This document shows, piece after piece, positions 53,966-61,751 of a stretch of 64,000 nt of DNA. A program made the position numbers and the translations under genes. The stretch is from Terriglobales bacterium (lineage in GTDB: Bacteria; Acidobacteriota; Terriglobia; Terriglobales; Acidobacteriaceae): positions 47,517 to 111,516 of the forward strand of contig DASTZZ010000072.1 of assembly GCA_035764005.1 (NCBI GenBank), written 5' to 3'. The notes under the pieces are model-generated. The model worked only from the letters and a program-made list of their open reading frames with translations. It was not told where the DNA came from and ran no database searches. Positions within the stretch are counted from its first letter, which is position 1. Every line of letters begins with the position of its first letter.

Positions 53966-54604
53966 ATGCTGAATAAGGAACCGGGTCCAGAACGGGCCGA
54001 ATTAGGCTTTAGGGAAGCCGTGCTTAGCAGCTTCAAATTTCTGAGTGATGCTGGCTTCCATCCAGTCGAGAAACAGACGACGTTCGTGCGCTATGAATCG
54101 TCGGAAGTCTTCGTGAACGTCTTTCATGGCCGAGCTTCATTCGAGTTAGGTCTCGAGATCGGCAGACTGAGAGAACCGAAGAGAACACTTAGCTTGTATG
54201 ACATCGTTGCATGGGCGGGTGGTGAAAAGACGGAAGACTTGGGGCAGCATGTTGCGTTTCAGGTCAGCTCGCGAGAGGACGTCCAGAAGTTCGTGCCGAA
54301 ACTTGCGGCTCTCGCAAAGAAGTACAGTGCGCCTTTTCTCCGTGGGGACCATGCTGCATTCGACTCAGCATTCGCCATCCAATCCGAGCGATGGGAAAAA
54401 TATGTAACAAAAGTGAATCTGTCAGGGGTTCGAAAGAGCGCCGAGGCGGCGTGGCAGGCTAAGGATTACGCTCAGGTAGTCGCACTATACGATACTATGC
54501 GCAAGAACTTGACGGAAGTTGAAGCCAAGAAACTCAGCTATGCGGAGAAGCAGAGCACGGCGGGCGTAGGATCTCGTGCTTCCAGAACACGGAAACAGAA
54601 ATGA
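53966..54604 (+). CDS. Putative immunity protein of the RHS toxin
   Basis: 212 residues from the ATG at 53966, with AGGAG eight bases upstream and only 11 bases after the RHS stop. It is soluble, mixed alpha/beta then helical: FLSDAGFHPVEKQTTFVRYE, VNVFHGRASFELGLEIG, and a helical Lys-rich C-terminus. I do not recognise a named family. Its place directly behind an RHS C-terminal domain is the standard place of a cognate immunity gene, which is the only basis for the call. Confidence 0.65.
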   Translation: MLNKEPGPERAELGFREAVLSSFKFLSDAGFHPVEKQTTFVRYESSEVFVNVFHGRASFELGLEIGRLREPKRTLSLYDIVAWAGGEKTEDLGQHVAFQVSSREDVQKFVPKLAALAKKYSAPFLRGDHAAFDSAFAIQSERWEKYVTKVNLSGVRKSAEAAWQAKDYAQVVALYDTMRKNLTEVEAKKLSYAEKQSTAGVGSRASRTRKQK

Positions 54605-54645
54605 GCACGAAATTCACAACACACTCCGTGAAGGTAGATGCCGCC

Positions 54646-55438
54646 GGGTGCCCCACCCAATTCCCATTCTGATACAGCGTATACATATTGAGGAGTCGGG
54701 TGCCCCACTCTCGCGTGTCGTTGGCGAGGGTGGGCTGCAATGAGGGCGTCACGTCTGTAATGGCGCGCCGTGCCCACGCGTCTAAAACGTATTTACGGTC
54801 ATCATGACCTTCATTTCGTCACCTGCAGTTGCTACAGACGGCAGCCACTTCTGGGAAGTGGGCGTTCTCGCGATGTCTTCCTTCGCATCTTCGGGCAGGT
54901 TCGGCGGAAGTATCGGTTTGAAGTAGTCGGCTATGTGGTGATGCCCGAGCACTTCCACGTTCTAATCGGAGAGCCTGAAATCGGAACGCCGTCCACTGTG
55001 CTGCAGGTTTTAAAGCAAAGAGTGGCTGATCGCCTGCTGCCTCCCTTACGAAAGTTTCAGAATCAATCCAGCTTATGGAGAGAGGATCGGAAGCAGAAGA
55101 AGCGTCATTTCTTTCAGCCCCGCTTTTATGACTTCAACGTCTACACTCGCAGAAGATGATCGAGAAGCTGCGATATATGCATAGAAATCCAGTAAAGCGG
55201 GGATTGGTACCGTCCCCGGAATTGTGGGTGTGGAGCAGTTTCCGAGCCTACTATTTTGGCGAGAAGAGCGCGGTCTGGATCGAAGGGTTGAACCCGAACC
55301 CCAAGCTGCGCATGGTGCAACCGACCAGATTTGGAGGCGATTGACCATATACCCACCCTCGCGAACGGCACGCGAGAGTGGGGCACCCAAGTGTTAGAGA
55401 TCTGTGCGGTGTATCAGAATGGGAACAGGGTGGGGCAC
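54646..55438 (+). mobile_element. REP-RAYT-REP unit, copy 2 (decayed)
   Basis: Same arrangement and orientation as copy 1, 7.2 kb away. Left REPIN 54646-54734 (GGGTGCCCCACCC to GGGTGCCCCACTCTCGCG hairpin). Right REPIN 55352-55438, whose outer end GGGTGGGGCAC is cut off by the IS110-type element. The RAYT inside is frameshifted. Confidence 0.85.
54770..55344 (+). pseudogene. Frameshifted RAYT transposase, copy 2
   Basis: Very similar to the RAYT at 47570 through its whole length, including HFH and the downstream KSAVWIEGLNPNPKLRMV end. CGCAGGAAGATG in the intact copy is CGCAGAAGATG here (near 55150): one base is missing, and translation stops shortly after VYTRRR. The rest continues in another frame (55156-55344). 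The tyrosine helix is cut, so it should be inactive. Confidence 0.9.
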
Positions 55439-55446
55439 GCAATATA

Positions 55447-55460
55447 AAAGGGCGCCCTTT
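55447..55460. repeat. Perfect palindrome near the left IS end
   Basis: AAAGGGCGCCCTTT, 14 bases, overlapping the left subterminal repeat of the IS. It could be a recognition site or regulate the transposase. Confidence 0.6.
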
Positions 55461-55516
55461 GGGAGTAGTCTGCAGTGATCTTCAAGCACTCAGCTACTTC
55501 CGGAAGGAGCACCCTC

Positions 55517-56584
55517 GTGAATGACGTTAAGTTTATTGGCCTCGATGTGCATAAGACAAGTATTTCTGCAGCTGTGCTGGATGGAAGCGGAAAGCTTGTG
55601 ATGCAGGCTGTGTTAGCGACCAACGCTGCTGCGGTTCTAAGTTTTTTGCGCGGTCTGCGCGGGACCTTGCGTGTGACTTTCGAAGAAGGAACTCATGCTG
55701 CCTGGCCACATAAAGTGTTGAAGTCGCAGGTGGCGGAAGTGGTGGTATGCGATCCGCGCAGAAACGCTCTGCTCAAGAGTGGGAATAAGAACGATCAGAT
55801 CGATGCGCGCAAGCTGGCCGATCTTCTGCGCGCCGACATGCTGAAAGCGGTCTACCACGACGACACGCAAACGCTCACGCTGAAGGAACTCGGCCGTACC
55901 TATCGTTCTCTGACCGATGACTGCACGCGCGTGATGCGCCGACTCAAGGCCTTGTATCGCAGTCTGGCCATCGACACCGGCGGGAAGAAACTCTACAGCA
56001 GACGGCACCGGGAGCAGTGGCTGAACCAGCTCCACCAGCCAGGACAACGCTATCGCGGCGAACGCTTATTCGAGCAGTTTGAGCAGCTGAAGACTCTGCG
56101 CCGGCAGGTACGAGGCGATCTGATCAACGAAGGACACAAGCATGCGGCCACGGCGGTGCTGAGCAGCATTCCCTTTGTGGGACCGATCCGCTCGGCACTA
56201 CTGGTTGCGCGCGTGCAGACGCCGTTTCGCTTCCGCACCAAGCGTCAGTTCTGGGCTTACTGCGGACTGGCACTGGAAACCCGCAGCAGCGCCGATCACC
56301 AGTTCGTCAACGGCGAGCTGCGCCGCAAGAACAAACCAGTGTTCATTCGCGGACTGAATCTGAATCACAACCACGACCTGAAGAATATTTTTAAGTCAGC
56401 CGCGACCACAGCCAGTGCCTCACCCGGACCGTTTCGTGATTTTTACGAAAACCTTCTGGGGAAAGGGATGAAGCCGGAGATGGCAAGGCTGACCCTGGCG
56501 CGTAAGATCGCCGCCATCAGTTTGAGTGTTTGGAAGAAAGGAGAGCGTTTCGATCCAGAGCAACTGACAGCACAAGCAGCTTGA
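55517..56584 (+). CDS. IS110 family transposase (DEDD)
   Basis: 355 residues from the GTG at 55517, which has AAGGAG eight bases upstream; an in-frame ATG at 55475 has no such site. The N-terminal RuvC-like DEDD domain has FIGLDVHKTSISAAV (Asp), TFEEGTHA (Glu) and KNDQIDARKLADLLR (Asp pair). The C-terminal Tnp_20 domain has IPFVGPIRSALLVARV, FRTKRQFWAYCGLAL and the conserved Ser region ending KIAAISLSVWKKGE. It is close to the usual length and looks intact. It recombines using a guide RNA coded by the element. Confidence 0.95.
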   Translation: MNDVKFIGLDVHKTSISAAVLDGSGKLVMQAVLATNAAAVLSFLRGLRGTLRVTFEEGTHAAWPHKVLKSQVAEVVVCDPRRNALLKSGNKNDQIDARKLADLLRADMLKAVYHDDTQTLTLKELGRTYRSLTDDCTRVMRRLKALYRSLAIDTGGKKLYSRRHREQWLNQLHQPGQRYRGERLFEQFEQLKTLRRQVRGDLINEGHKHAATAVLSSIPFVGPIRSALLVARVQTPFRFRTKRQFWAYCGLALETRSSADHQFVNGELRRKNKPVFIRGLNLNHNHDLKNIFKSAATTASASPGPFRDFYENLLGKGMKPEMARLTLARKIAAISLSVWKKGERFDPEQLTAQAA

Positions 56585-56959
56585 GCACACAGTAGAGATC
56601 GATCGATTCAGCATCGTTGGTCAGTCTCTGAGTGCTCGGGTTCGAGGGTAAGTATCCTTGGCCGGGTTAGGCCATGCGCTTCGGCGCCAAGTCTCAAGGG
56701 CCACCATATGCTCCCTCGGACAACCCAATCAAGCTATAGGCCGCTGATCTCAGCGAGTCTCAGATAGAACCATGGTTGCCAAACAACCCACGCGGCTTGT
56801 GTAGTCTCAGATCTGACGCAGTTATCGATGCAGGACCAGCACGGGAATCTCGAAGTCTCAACCCAGGCTCGAACCGACAGCATGCAGATCCCCACCAGGG
56901 CTCGATGCCAGAGCACTGTGTTCCCATCTGATCAGGACAAGTGTTTGCTCTTGACATCG
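56585..56959 (+). ncRNA. Possible bridge/seek RNA region of the IS
   Basis: This 375-base non-coding stretch follows the transposase and ends at the right subterminal repeat. Its long 3' and short 5' flanks are the IS1111-type layout, where the guide RNA lies downstream of the transposase. Two short pieces complement the target REP: CCCCACC (56890-56896) against GGTGGGG, and TGTTCCCATCTGAT (56919-56932) against ATCAGAATGGGAACA (55413-55427) with one extra base. Folding was not tested. Confidence 0.45.
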
Positions 56960-57036
56960 CCTTTTATAGAACCCGGCAGATCAATTCAGTCTGTTCTGAT
57001 GGTAGAGTTCCCGCATCTCTGGAGTCCCAATCCGAT

Positions 57037-57990
57037 CTAGCGAACCAGCATTTCCGTGACTCTGTGTGCCAACTCTAGCCATAACTGCAGCTTGGCGACA
57101 TAGATTATCAGCAACATCGGTGCGACAAGCGAAGCGTACTTCTCTCTTCGTGAATGGCTCTTTTCACCGTCGAAGAGCGTTTGCAGATGGTCCACTCTAA
57201 CCTGCAAGGCTGAGCCCTCGAAATCCGGTACTAGATGACTAGCGGCAATTGACGGAACAGCTGCTCTCAGGCGAGCAACTTTGACGATAGCGCTGCCCAG
57301 ATCTAGCGGCGAGATTCTGGAGCGCATCGCTCGTGAATCAGCCGAAATTTCGGCGGCGCTGCGAAACGCACGGTCGATCCGGTCAAATGACGGCAACAAA
57401 CCTGTTGCACTCAGAAGAACCTGCTTGAGGTTGTCGAGTGAACGAATGTGCGCGACTTCATGCGCCACCGCTGCCTTTAATTCGTCGGGCGTAAGCGATG
57501 CAAGAATCCTCTTTCCCACGAAGATTCGCGGAGAAAAAACTCCGAGCACCGCAACCAGCGAATCCGGATTCTGCAGTTCGTAAATAGGAACCTTCGCCGT
57601 CACAGCCAGCCGGCGAGAAGACAGCATCCACTCTCGTTCCGTTCGTCGCGTTCTTATCAGCGTCTTTGCGAGCTTCACGATAAACAATCCGAGAGCTAAC
57701 AGCGAGCACATGGCCAATACCGTGAGCCACCAGTCAGGTTTCTCGCTGGTCTGGCGAGGCTCCAACACGAGGAACGATGGCAGAACAGCAAATGAGACGA
57801 TGCCCACAGGAAAACTGAGCGGCAATATGCGAATAACGAACAACAGAGAGGGATAGCGCAGAATGCGTCTGTTAAGACCCAATCGGGAAATACAAGCCCA
57901 TATGACGTGGGTGGCAAGCACGCCGGCAGCAATCGAAAGAGCCGTGGCGGCAAGACACACGGCAATGCACAAGATCACGAATTCGCTCAT
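57037..57990 (-). CDS. M56 family metallopeptidase (BlaR1/MecR1-like)
   Basis: 317 residues. Several membrane helices precede a zinc peptidase site HEVAH (187-191) in LKAAVAHEVAHIRSLDNLKQ. The long C-terminal penicillin-sensor domain of BlaR1 is missing, so it senses something else or only transmits the signal. Its ATG overlaps the BlaI-type gene stop (ATGA). By analogy it would cleave, or trigger cleavage of, the repressor. Confidence 0.88.
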   Translation of the reverse strand: MSEFVILCIAVCLAATALSIAAGVLATHVIWACISRLGLNRRILRYPSLLFVIRILPLSFPVGIVSFAVLPSFLVLEPRQTSEKPDWWLTVLAMCSLLALGLFIVKLAKTLIRTRRTEREWMLSSRRLAVTAKVPIYELQNPDSLVAVLGVFSPRIFVGKRILASLTPDELKAAVAHEVAHIRSLDNLKQVLLSATGLLPSFDRIDRAFRSAAEISADSRAMRSRISPLDLGSAIVKVARLRAAVPSIAASHLVPDFEGSALQVRVDHLQTLFDGEKSHSRREKYASLVAPMLLIIYVAKLQLWLELAHRVTEMLVR

Positions 57991-58412
57991 TTGTGCCTTC
58001 TCAGGTTGCGGCGCTTTGCCTTAATGAGTTCATCGAGCTCATCGAGCAGCGCAAGATCCGATTCGCTCACGTAGTCAACGAATGAAGACATCACCACGCG
58101 CTGACTGCCTGCCTCATCCGCGGCAATGCCCAACAGGTGCCGCGTGAGCTGATCCTGATATGCTTCGCGATTTGCCCTTGCGCTGTAGTAAAAAGCGCGA
58201 TTCACCAGACGGCGGTTCAAAATCCCCTTTTTGAATAGCCGATCCACGGTGGTCATGATAGTGGTGTACGCAAGGCGCGATTCCAGTTCGGCATGCAAGT
58301 CGCGGACACTCACCTCGCTGCGTTGCCAGATGAGTTCCATCAGCTCAGATTCGAGCTTGCCCAACTGCTCCACTGGCGCAGACCGCGCTCCGGATTTTCG
58401 CTTTAACCACAT
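57987..58412 (-). CDS. BlaI/MecI/CopY family transcriptional repressor
   Basis: 141 residues. The winged helix has LGKLESELMELIWQRSEVSV, RDLHAELESRLAYTTIMTTV and DRLFKKGILNRR, and a helical C-terminal dimer domain follows (SFVDYVSESDLALLDELDEL). It forms an overlapping pair with the M56 peptidase, the classic two-gene sensor. It starts 43 bases after the TonB-dependent receptor stop on the same strand. No clear TACA-N-TGTA operator was seen. Confidence 0.9.
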   Translation of the reverse strand: MWLKRKSGARSAPVEQLGKLESELMELIWQRSEVSVRDLHAELESRLAYTTIMTTVDRLFKKGILNRRLVNRAFYYSARANREAYQDQLTRHLLGIAADEAGSQRVVMSSFVDYVSESDLALLDELDELIKAKRRNLRRHK

Positions 58413-58455
58413 CGACGATGTTTTAGCTGCAGGTCGAGTCTAACGCCGCACGAAC

Positions 58456-61416
58456 CTAAAAGTTCACTCGTGCCTGAAACTGCAGCGAACGCGCAGGAAG
58501 CTGATTGGTAATGCCGATCAGTGGTTGTCCTATCGAAACTGGCGGCGCTGAGCCATTTCCGTACACGCCGTTGAAACCGACAAAATTCGGATGATTGAAA
58601 ATATTGAATGCTTCCGCGCGCAAAGTGAGCTGCACGCGTTCCGAGGTCAATCGGAATGGTCGCTCAATCATCGGGGAGACGTCGTAGATCGAGCTGCCTC
58701 TTCCGGTGTTGCGGCCCACGATCGCACCCTTAATCAGAGGACGGTCCGCCGTCCCGCCGGGATCACCGAAGTTGTTTGCGCCCGTAGTCAGGTTGTATGG
58801 CAAGCCTGATGCGAGCGTGGCAATTCCGCCGATTCTGATCTTCAAAGGCGCTACGTAGAATCCGCTCAGGACGAAACGATGTCGCTGATCAAAAATCGCA
58901 TTCCCGTATTCGGCATGGCCGGTCACATTCGGATCGTTTGGATTCTGGCCCGGAACGTCAGGATCGACATTATTCGTAGCGTGCGACCAGGTGTAGCTGG
59001 CAAGCAGCAGAAAACGATCGGTGAAGCGATGATTAAGATTCAGTTCGAGAGCATGATAGTAGCCGTACCCGTTATTTACATCACTTAGAATTTGCGAATA
59101 TGCGGGCTGCGGATTGGTCGCCTGTGCCGGATTGCATGCAGTGCCAAGCTGCGCGTAAAACGCTATCCAGAGTGGCCGAGTGCAATTCGCTGCCTGAGCC
59201 GAGCGCACGGACTGCGTTCCCGATCCGGTAATCAGGCGCGCGACTGACGCCGGCGCATCAACATCCAGGGGACGAACAACCCGCAATGAGTGGGTGCCGA
59301 TATAATCGGCACTAAAGACCCAGCTCGGAGCAAGCTGCCGCTCAATACCCAGCGTCCATTGCTCGGAGTAGGGATTCAGCAAAGCATCGGGATATCCAAT
59401 GAGTGCAGAAACGGGAAAGAACTGGTTATAGTAACTGGCTCTGCCAGGGCGTATATAGAGACTTCGAACCGGCGCCTGCGCTCCAGCCGGAAATGACGGC
59501 AGAGGCACCCCAGTTACGCTGCCAGGAAAGCCGACCTGACCGGCTTGTGCAGTGAAATTGAAAAACCCGGTCGGACCCGACAAAGCGTAGTTCGCCTCGG
59601 CGTTGTCCACTACCTGCGCGTAATAGATACCAAAGCCGCCACGCAGCACCGTCTCCCCTGCACTGGCGACGTTGTAAACAAAGCCAAGGCGGGGCGCGAA
59701 GTTCTTGCGCGCATCGGTGAACGTCTGCTGCTCATAGCGCAGGCCGAGATTCAGTGTCAGGTCACGTGTGAAATGAAAGTCGTCCTGCGCAAACAGTGCC
59801 CAGAGCGTGTCGTTAACCGTGTAGGTCGCGTTTCCGTAGCTTTGGGTATAACTATTCACGTTCGCAATATCGCCGAGATAGCTTGGGCTCTCGCATCCGG
59901 CGATGCCTAGGTTGCAGGGCTTGTAAGTAAAGGCGCCAAGGAAACTGGGGCCGCCAAATTCTTTTCCATTGCCGCCGTTATGAGCATGAAGAACGCTCGC
60001 GCCGATACGGACCTGGTGACGTCCCCAACTCGCGGCGAGCGTATCGCTGAAGTCATATTGGCGATTCTGCAGTTGAGCAGCCTGCGACGTTCCACTGACG
60101 AAATTCCCGACTCCCGCAATGGGAACAGTGAATTGCGTGCCAAAGATTACCGGATCAAATTCCGTGATTGGCGAAGCCAGTTGGAATTGCGCGCGCGCAT
60201 TGTTCACCAGCGAAGAACTCACGACCGCCGTTTCACCCAACTCCTGCGAATAGGTTCGCCGTTTGAAGATTCGGTCCACCGTGGGAAGACTGTTGCCACC
60301 AACTGCACCATTTGGATTCGTGTCATGAAAGCTATCGGCGCTGCTGCGGAAGAAGAGGTTGTTGTGCTCATTGATCTGATGATCGATACGCGCCAGTCCG
60401 AGCCAGCCGCGGTAGTGGCCCTCGAAGGAACCAGGCGCTACTGGAGAAATTACCGGTGAACTTCGGTTTTCCCAGGTGTACTCGCCGGAAAGAAAGAAGT
60501 GCGTGCGTCCACCAAGTCCACTCCGTCCAAGCGGTCCACCGAAAGCAGCAGAGAATTGTTTCAGAGAGTCAGAGGTAATTGAATTTCCATTTGGCGCGTT
60601 GGCGGCGGTAAAACCCGACAACTTTGCCGCCGCGTCGGACGGACGAAACGCTCCGAGCACCTCACCGTGATACTCGCTGCCGCCGGTCTTCGTGACTAAG
60701 TTCACCACTCCACCCATCGACGAGCCATACTCTGCCGAGAAAGAATTTTCGAGAACGGTCATTTCCTGCACGCTCGCGAGCGGAATATTCGTAAACAGAG
60801 TCTGCCGTCCCCAACTGTCGTTACCCGTGCTGCCGTCGAGCTCGAATGAAGTCTGGCGCCGTCCGGCGCCGGCGGTAGTGAACAGATTCTGATTCATGAA
60901 GGCATCGCCCTGGTTGAGTGCGGGACGGTTTGCGGAATTCAGAAGAGGCAGATAGCTGATTCGTCGGTTCAGCAGCGGAGTAGCCTGCGCTTGAATCGAG
61001 CTAATGCGCTCGCCTAGCTGGGGCTCATCGGCAAGAACGCCACCGACAACTCCCGTTACGTCAATCTTCACCGCTTCGCCCGCCACGGTGAATTGAAGAT
61101 TCACTTCGGCAGTTCGACCCGCCATCAGGGTGAGTCCCTCAACCTTGGCCTCTGCAAATCCAGACCTCGCCGCTACCAGAGTGTAGGATCCAGCAACGGG
61201 CAGTCCTGGAAGCGAGAAGCGACCATTCGCGCCAGTGGAAACGGTCCGCTTCAGACCAGTTAGTTCGTTCGATACCGTAACGGTTGCGCCGGAAACAACT
61301 GCGGAACTGGGATCACGAACTTCGCCACGTATCGTGGCAGTATCGGGTGTTTGACTATGAAGCGGATAAGCGGCGAGCGACAGCAATAAGAAGAGTGGGG
61401 CTGCGTTTCGTGGCAT
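58456..61416 (-). CDS. TonB-dependent receptor with carboxypeptidase-regulatory-like domain, second
   Basis: 986 residues, shorter than the pectin-locus receptor. Signal peptide (PLFLLLSLAAYPLHS-QT), CarboxypepD_reg domain (IRGEVRDPSSAVVSGATVTV), plug (QEMTVLENSFSAEYG, GGVVNLVTKTGGSEYHGE) and barrel ending LQFQARVNF. The ligand is unknown. The only downstream partners are the BlaI/M56 pair, an unusual link between a receptor and a repressor system. Confidence 0.9.
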   Translation of the reverse strand: MPRNAAPLFLLLSLAAYPLHSQTPDTATIRGEVRDPSSAVVSGATVTVSNELTGLKRTVSTGANGRFSLPGLPVAGSYTLVAARSGFAEAKVEGLTLMAGRTAEVNLQFTVAGEAVKIDVTGVVGGVLADEPQLGERISSIQAQATPLLNRRISYLPLLNSANRPALNQGDAFMNQNLFTTAGAGRRQTSFELDGSTGNDSWGRQTLFTNIPLASVQEMTVLENSFSAEYGSSMGGVVNLVTKTGGSEYHGEVLGAFRPSDAAAKLSGFTAANAPNGNSITSDSLKQFSAAFGGPLGRSGLGGRTHFFLSGEYTWENRSSPVISPVAPGSFEGHYRGWLGLARIDHQINEHNNLFFRSSADSFHDTNPNGAVGGNSLPTVDRIFKRRTYSQELGETAVVSSSLVNNARAQFQLASPITEFDPVIFGTQFTVPIAGVGNFVSGTSQAAQLQNRQYDFSDTLAASWGRHQVRIGASVLHAHNGGNGKEFGGPSFLGAFTYKPCNLGIAGCESPSYLGDIANVNSYTQSYGNATYTVNDTLWALFAQDDFHFTRDLTLNLGLRYEQQTFTDARKNFAPRLGFVYNVASAGETVLRGGFGIYYAQVVDNAEANYALSGPTGFFNFTAQAGQVGFPGSVTGVPLPSFPAGAQAPVRSLYIRPGRASYYNQFFPVSALIGYPDALLNPYSEQWTLGIERQLAPSWVFSADYIGTHSLRVVRPLDVDAPASVARLITGSGTQSVRSAQAANCTRPLWIAFYAQLGTACNPAQATNPQPAYSQILSDVNNGYGYYHALELNLNHRFTDRFLLLASYTWSHATNNVDPDVPGQNPNDPNVTGHAEYGNAIFDQRHRFVLSGFYVAPLKIRIGGIATLASGLPYNLTTGANNFGDPGGTADRPLIKGAIVGRNTGRGSSIYDVSPMIERPFRLTSERVQLTLRAEAFNIFNHPNFVGFNGVYGNGSAPPVSIGQPLIGITNQLPARSLQFQARVNF

Positions 61417-61751
61417 CGTCAGAATCCATCAGCCTAAAACGTAAGATTCGCTACTACCAAGCCTCGTAGCGGAAACCGGGCGCTCGGCAAAACTCATCCA
61501 TCAGTGATAGGCAAACGCTGCCGTTCGCCGGTCGCAGAAATGGCTCGTCATCAGCCTTGACGCTCGACCGATCTGGGCAAGGTTTCGCAATATACATTGT
61601 TTGACTTCTTGAAATAGCTTTGTTGGAGGCCACGCATCGTGAGAATCTGCAATCCAACAGGAATGTGCCCGGGCGGCCCTGAGCGCCAGAGTCAAACTGC
61701 AATCCACGTCGCAACTGAGATGATTTAGCCGGTCGCTGATCGCTCCAGCCG
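61417..61751. other. Divergent intergenic region
   Basis: 335 bases between the receptor (minus) and the hybrid histidine kinase (plus). Open frames on the minus strand overlap the kinase gene and lack a ribosome site. No promoter or repeat could be assigned. Confidence 0.35.

Larger units (their letters stand above)
55436..56971 (+). mobile_element. IS110/IS1111-type insertion sequence inside a REP
   Basis: About 1.54 kb. Subterminal inverted repeats TATAAAAGG (55443-55451) and CCTTTTATA (56960-56968) lie near the ends, about 7 bases from the left and 3 from the right, as in the IS1111 group. Left flank GGGTGGGGCAC and right flank CCCGG together restore the REP end GGGTGGGGCACCC found intact at 48230-48242. 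There is no target duplication, as expected. The exact ends are uncertain by a few bases. Confidence 0.75.

Noticed and set aside
57037..58412. Beta-lactam resistance sensor
   Set aside because: The M56 protein has no penicillin-binding sensor domain and no beta-lactamase gene is adjacent.
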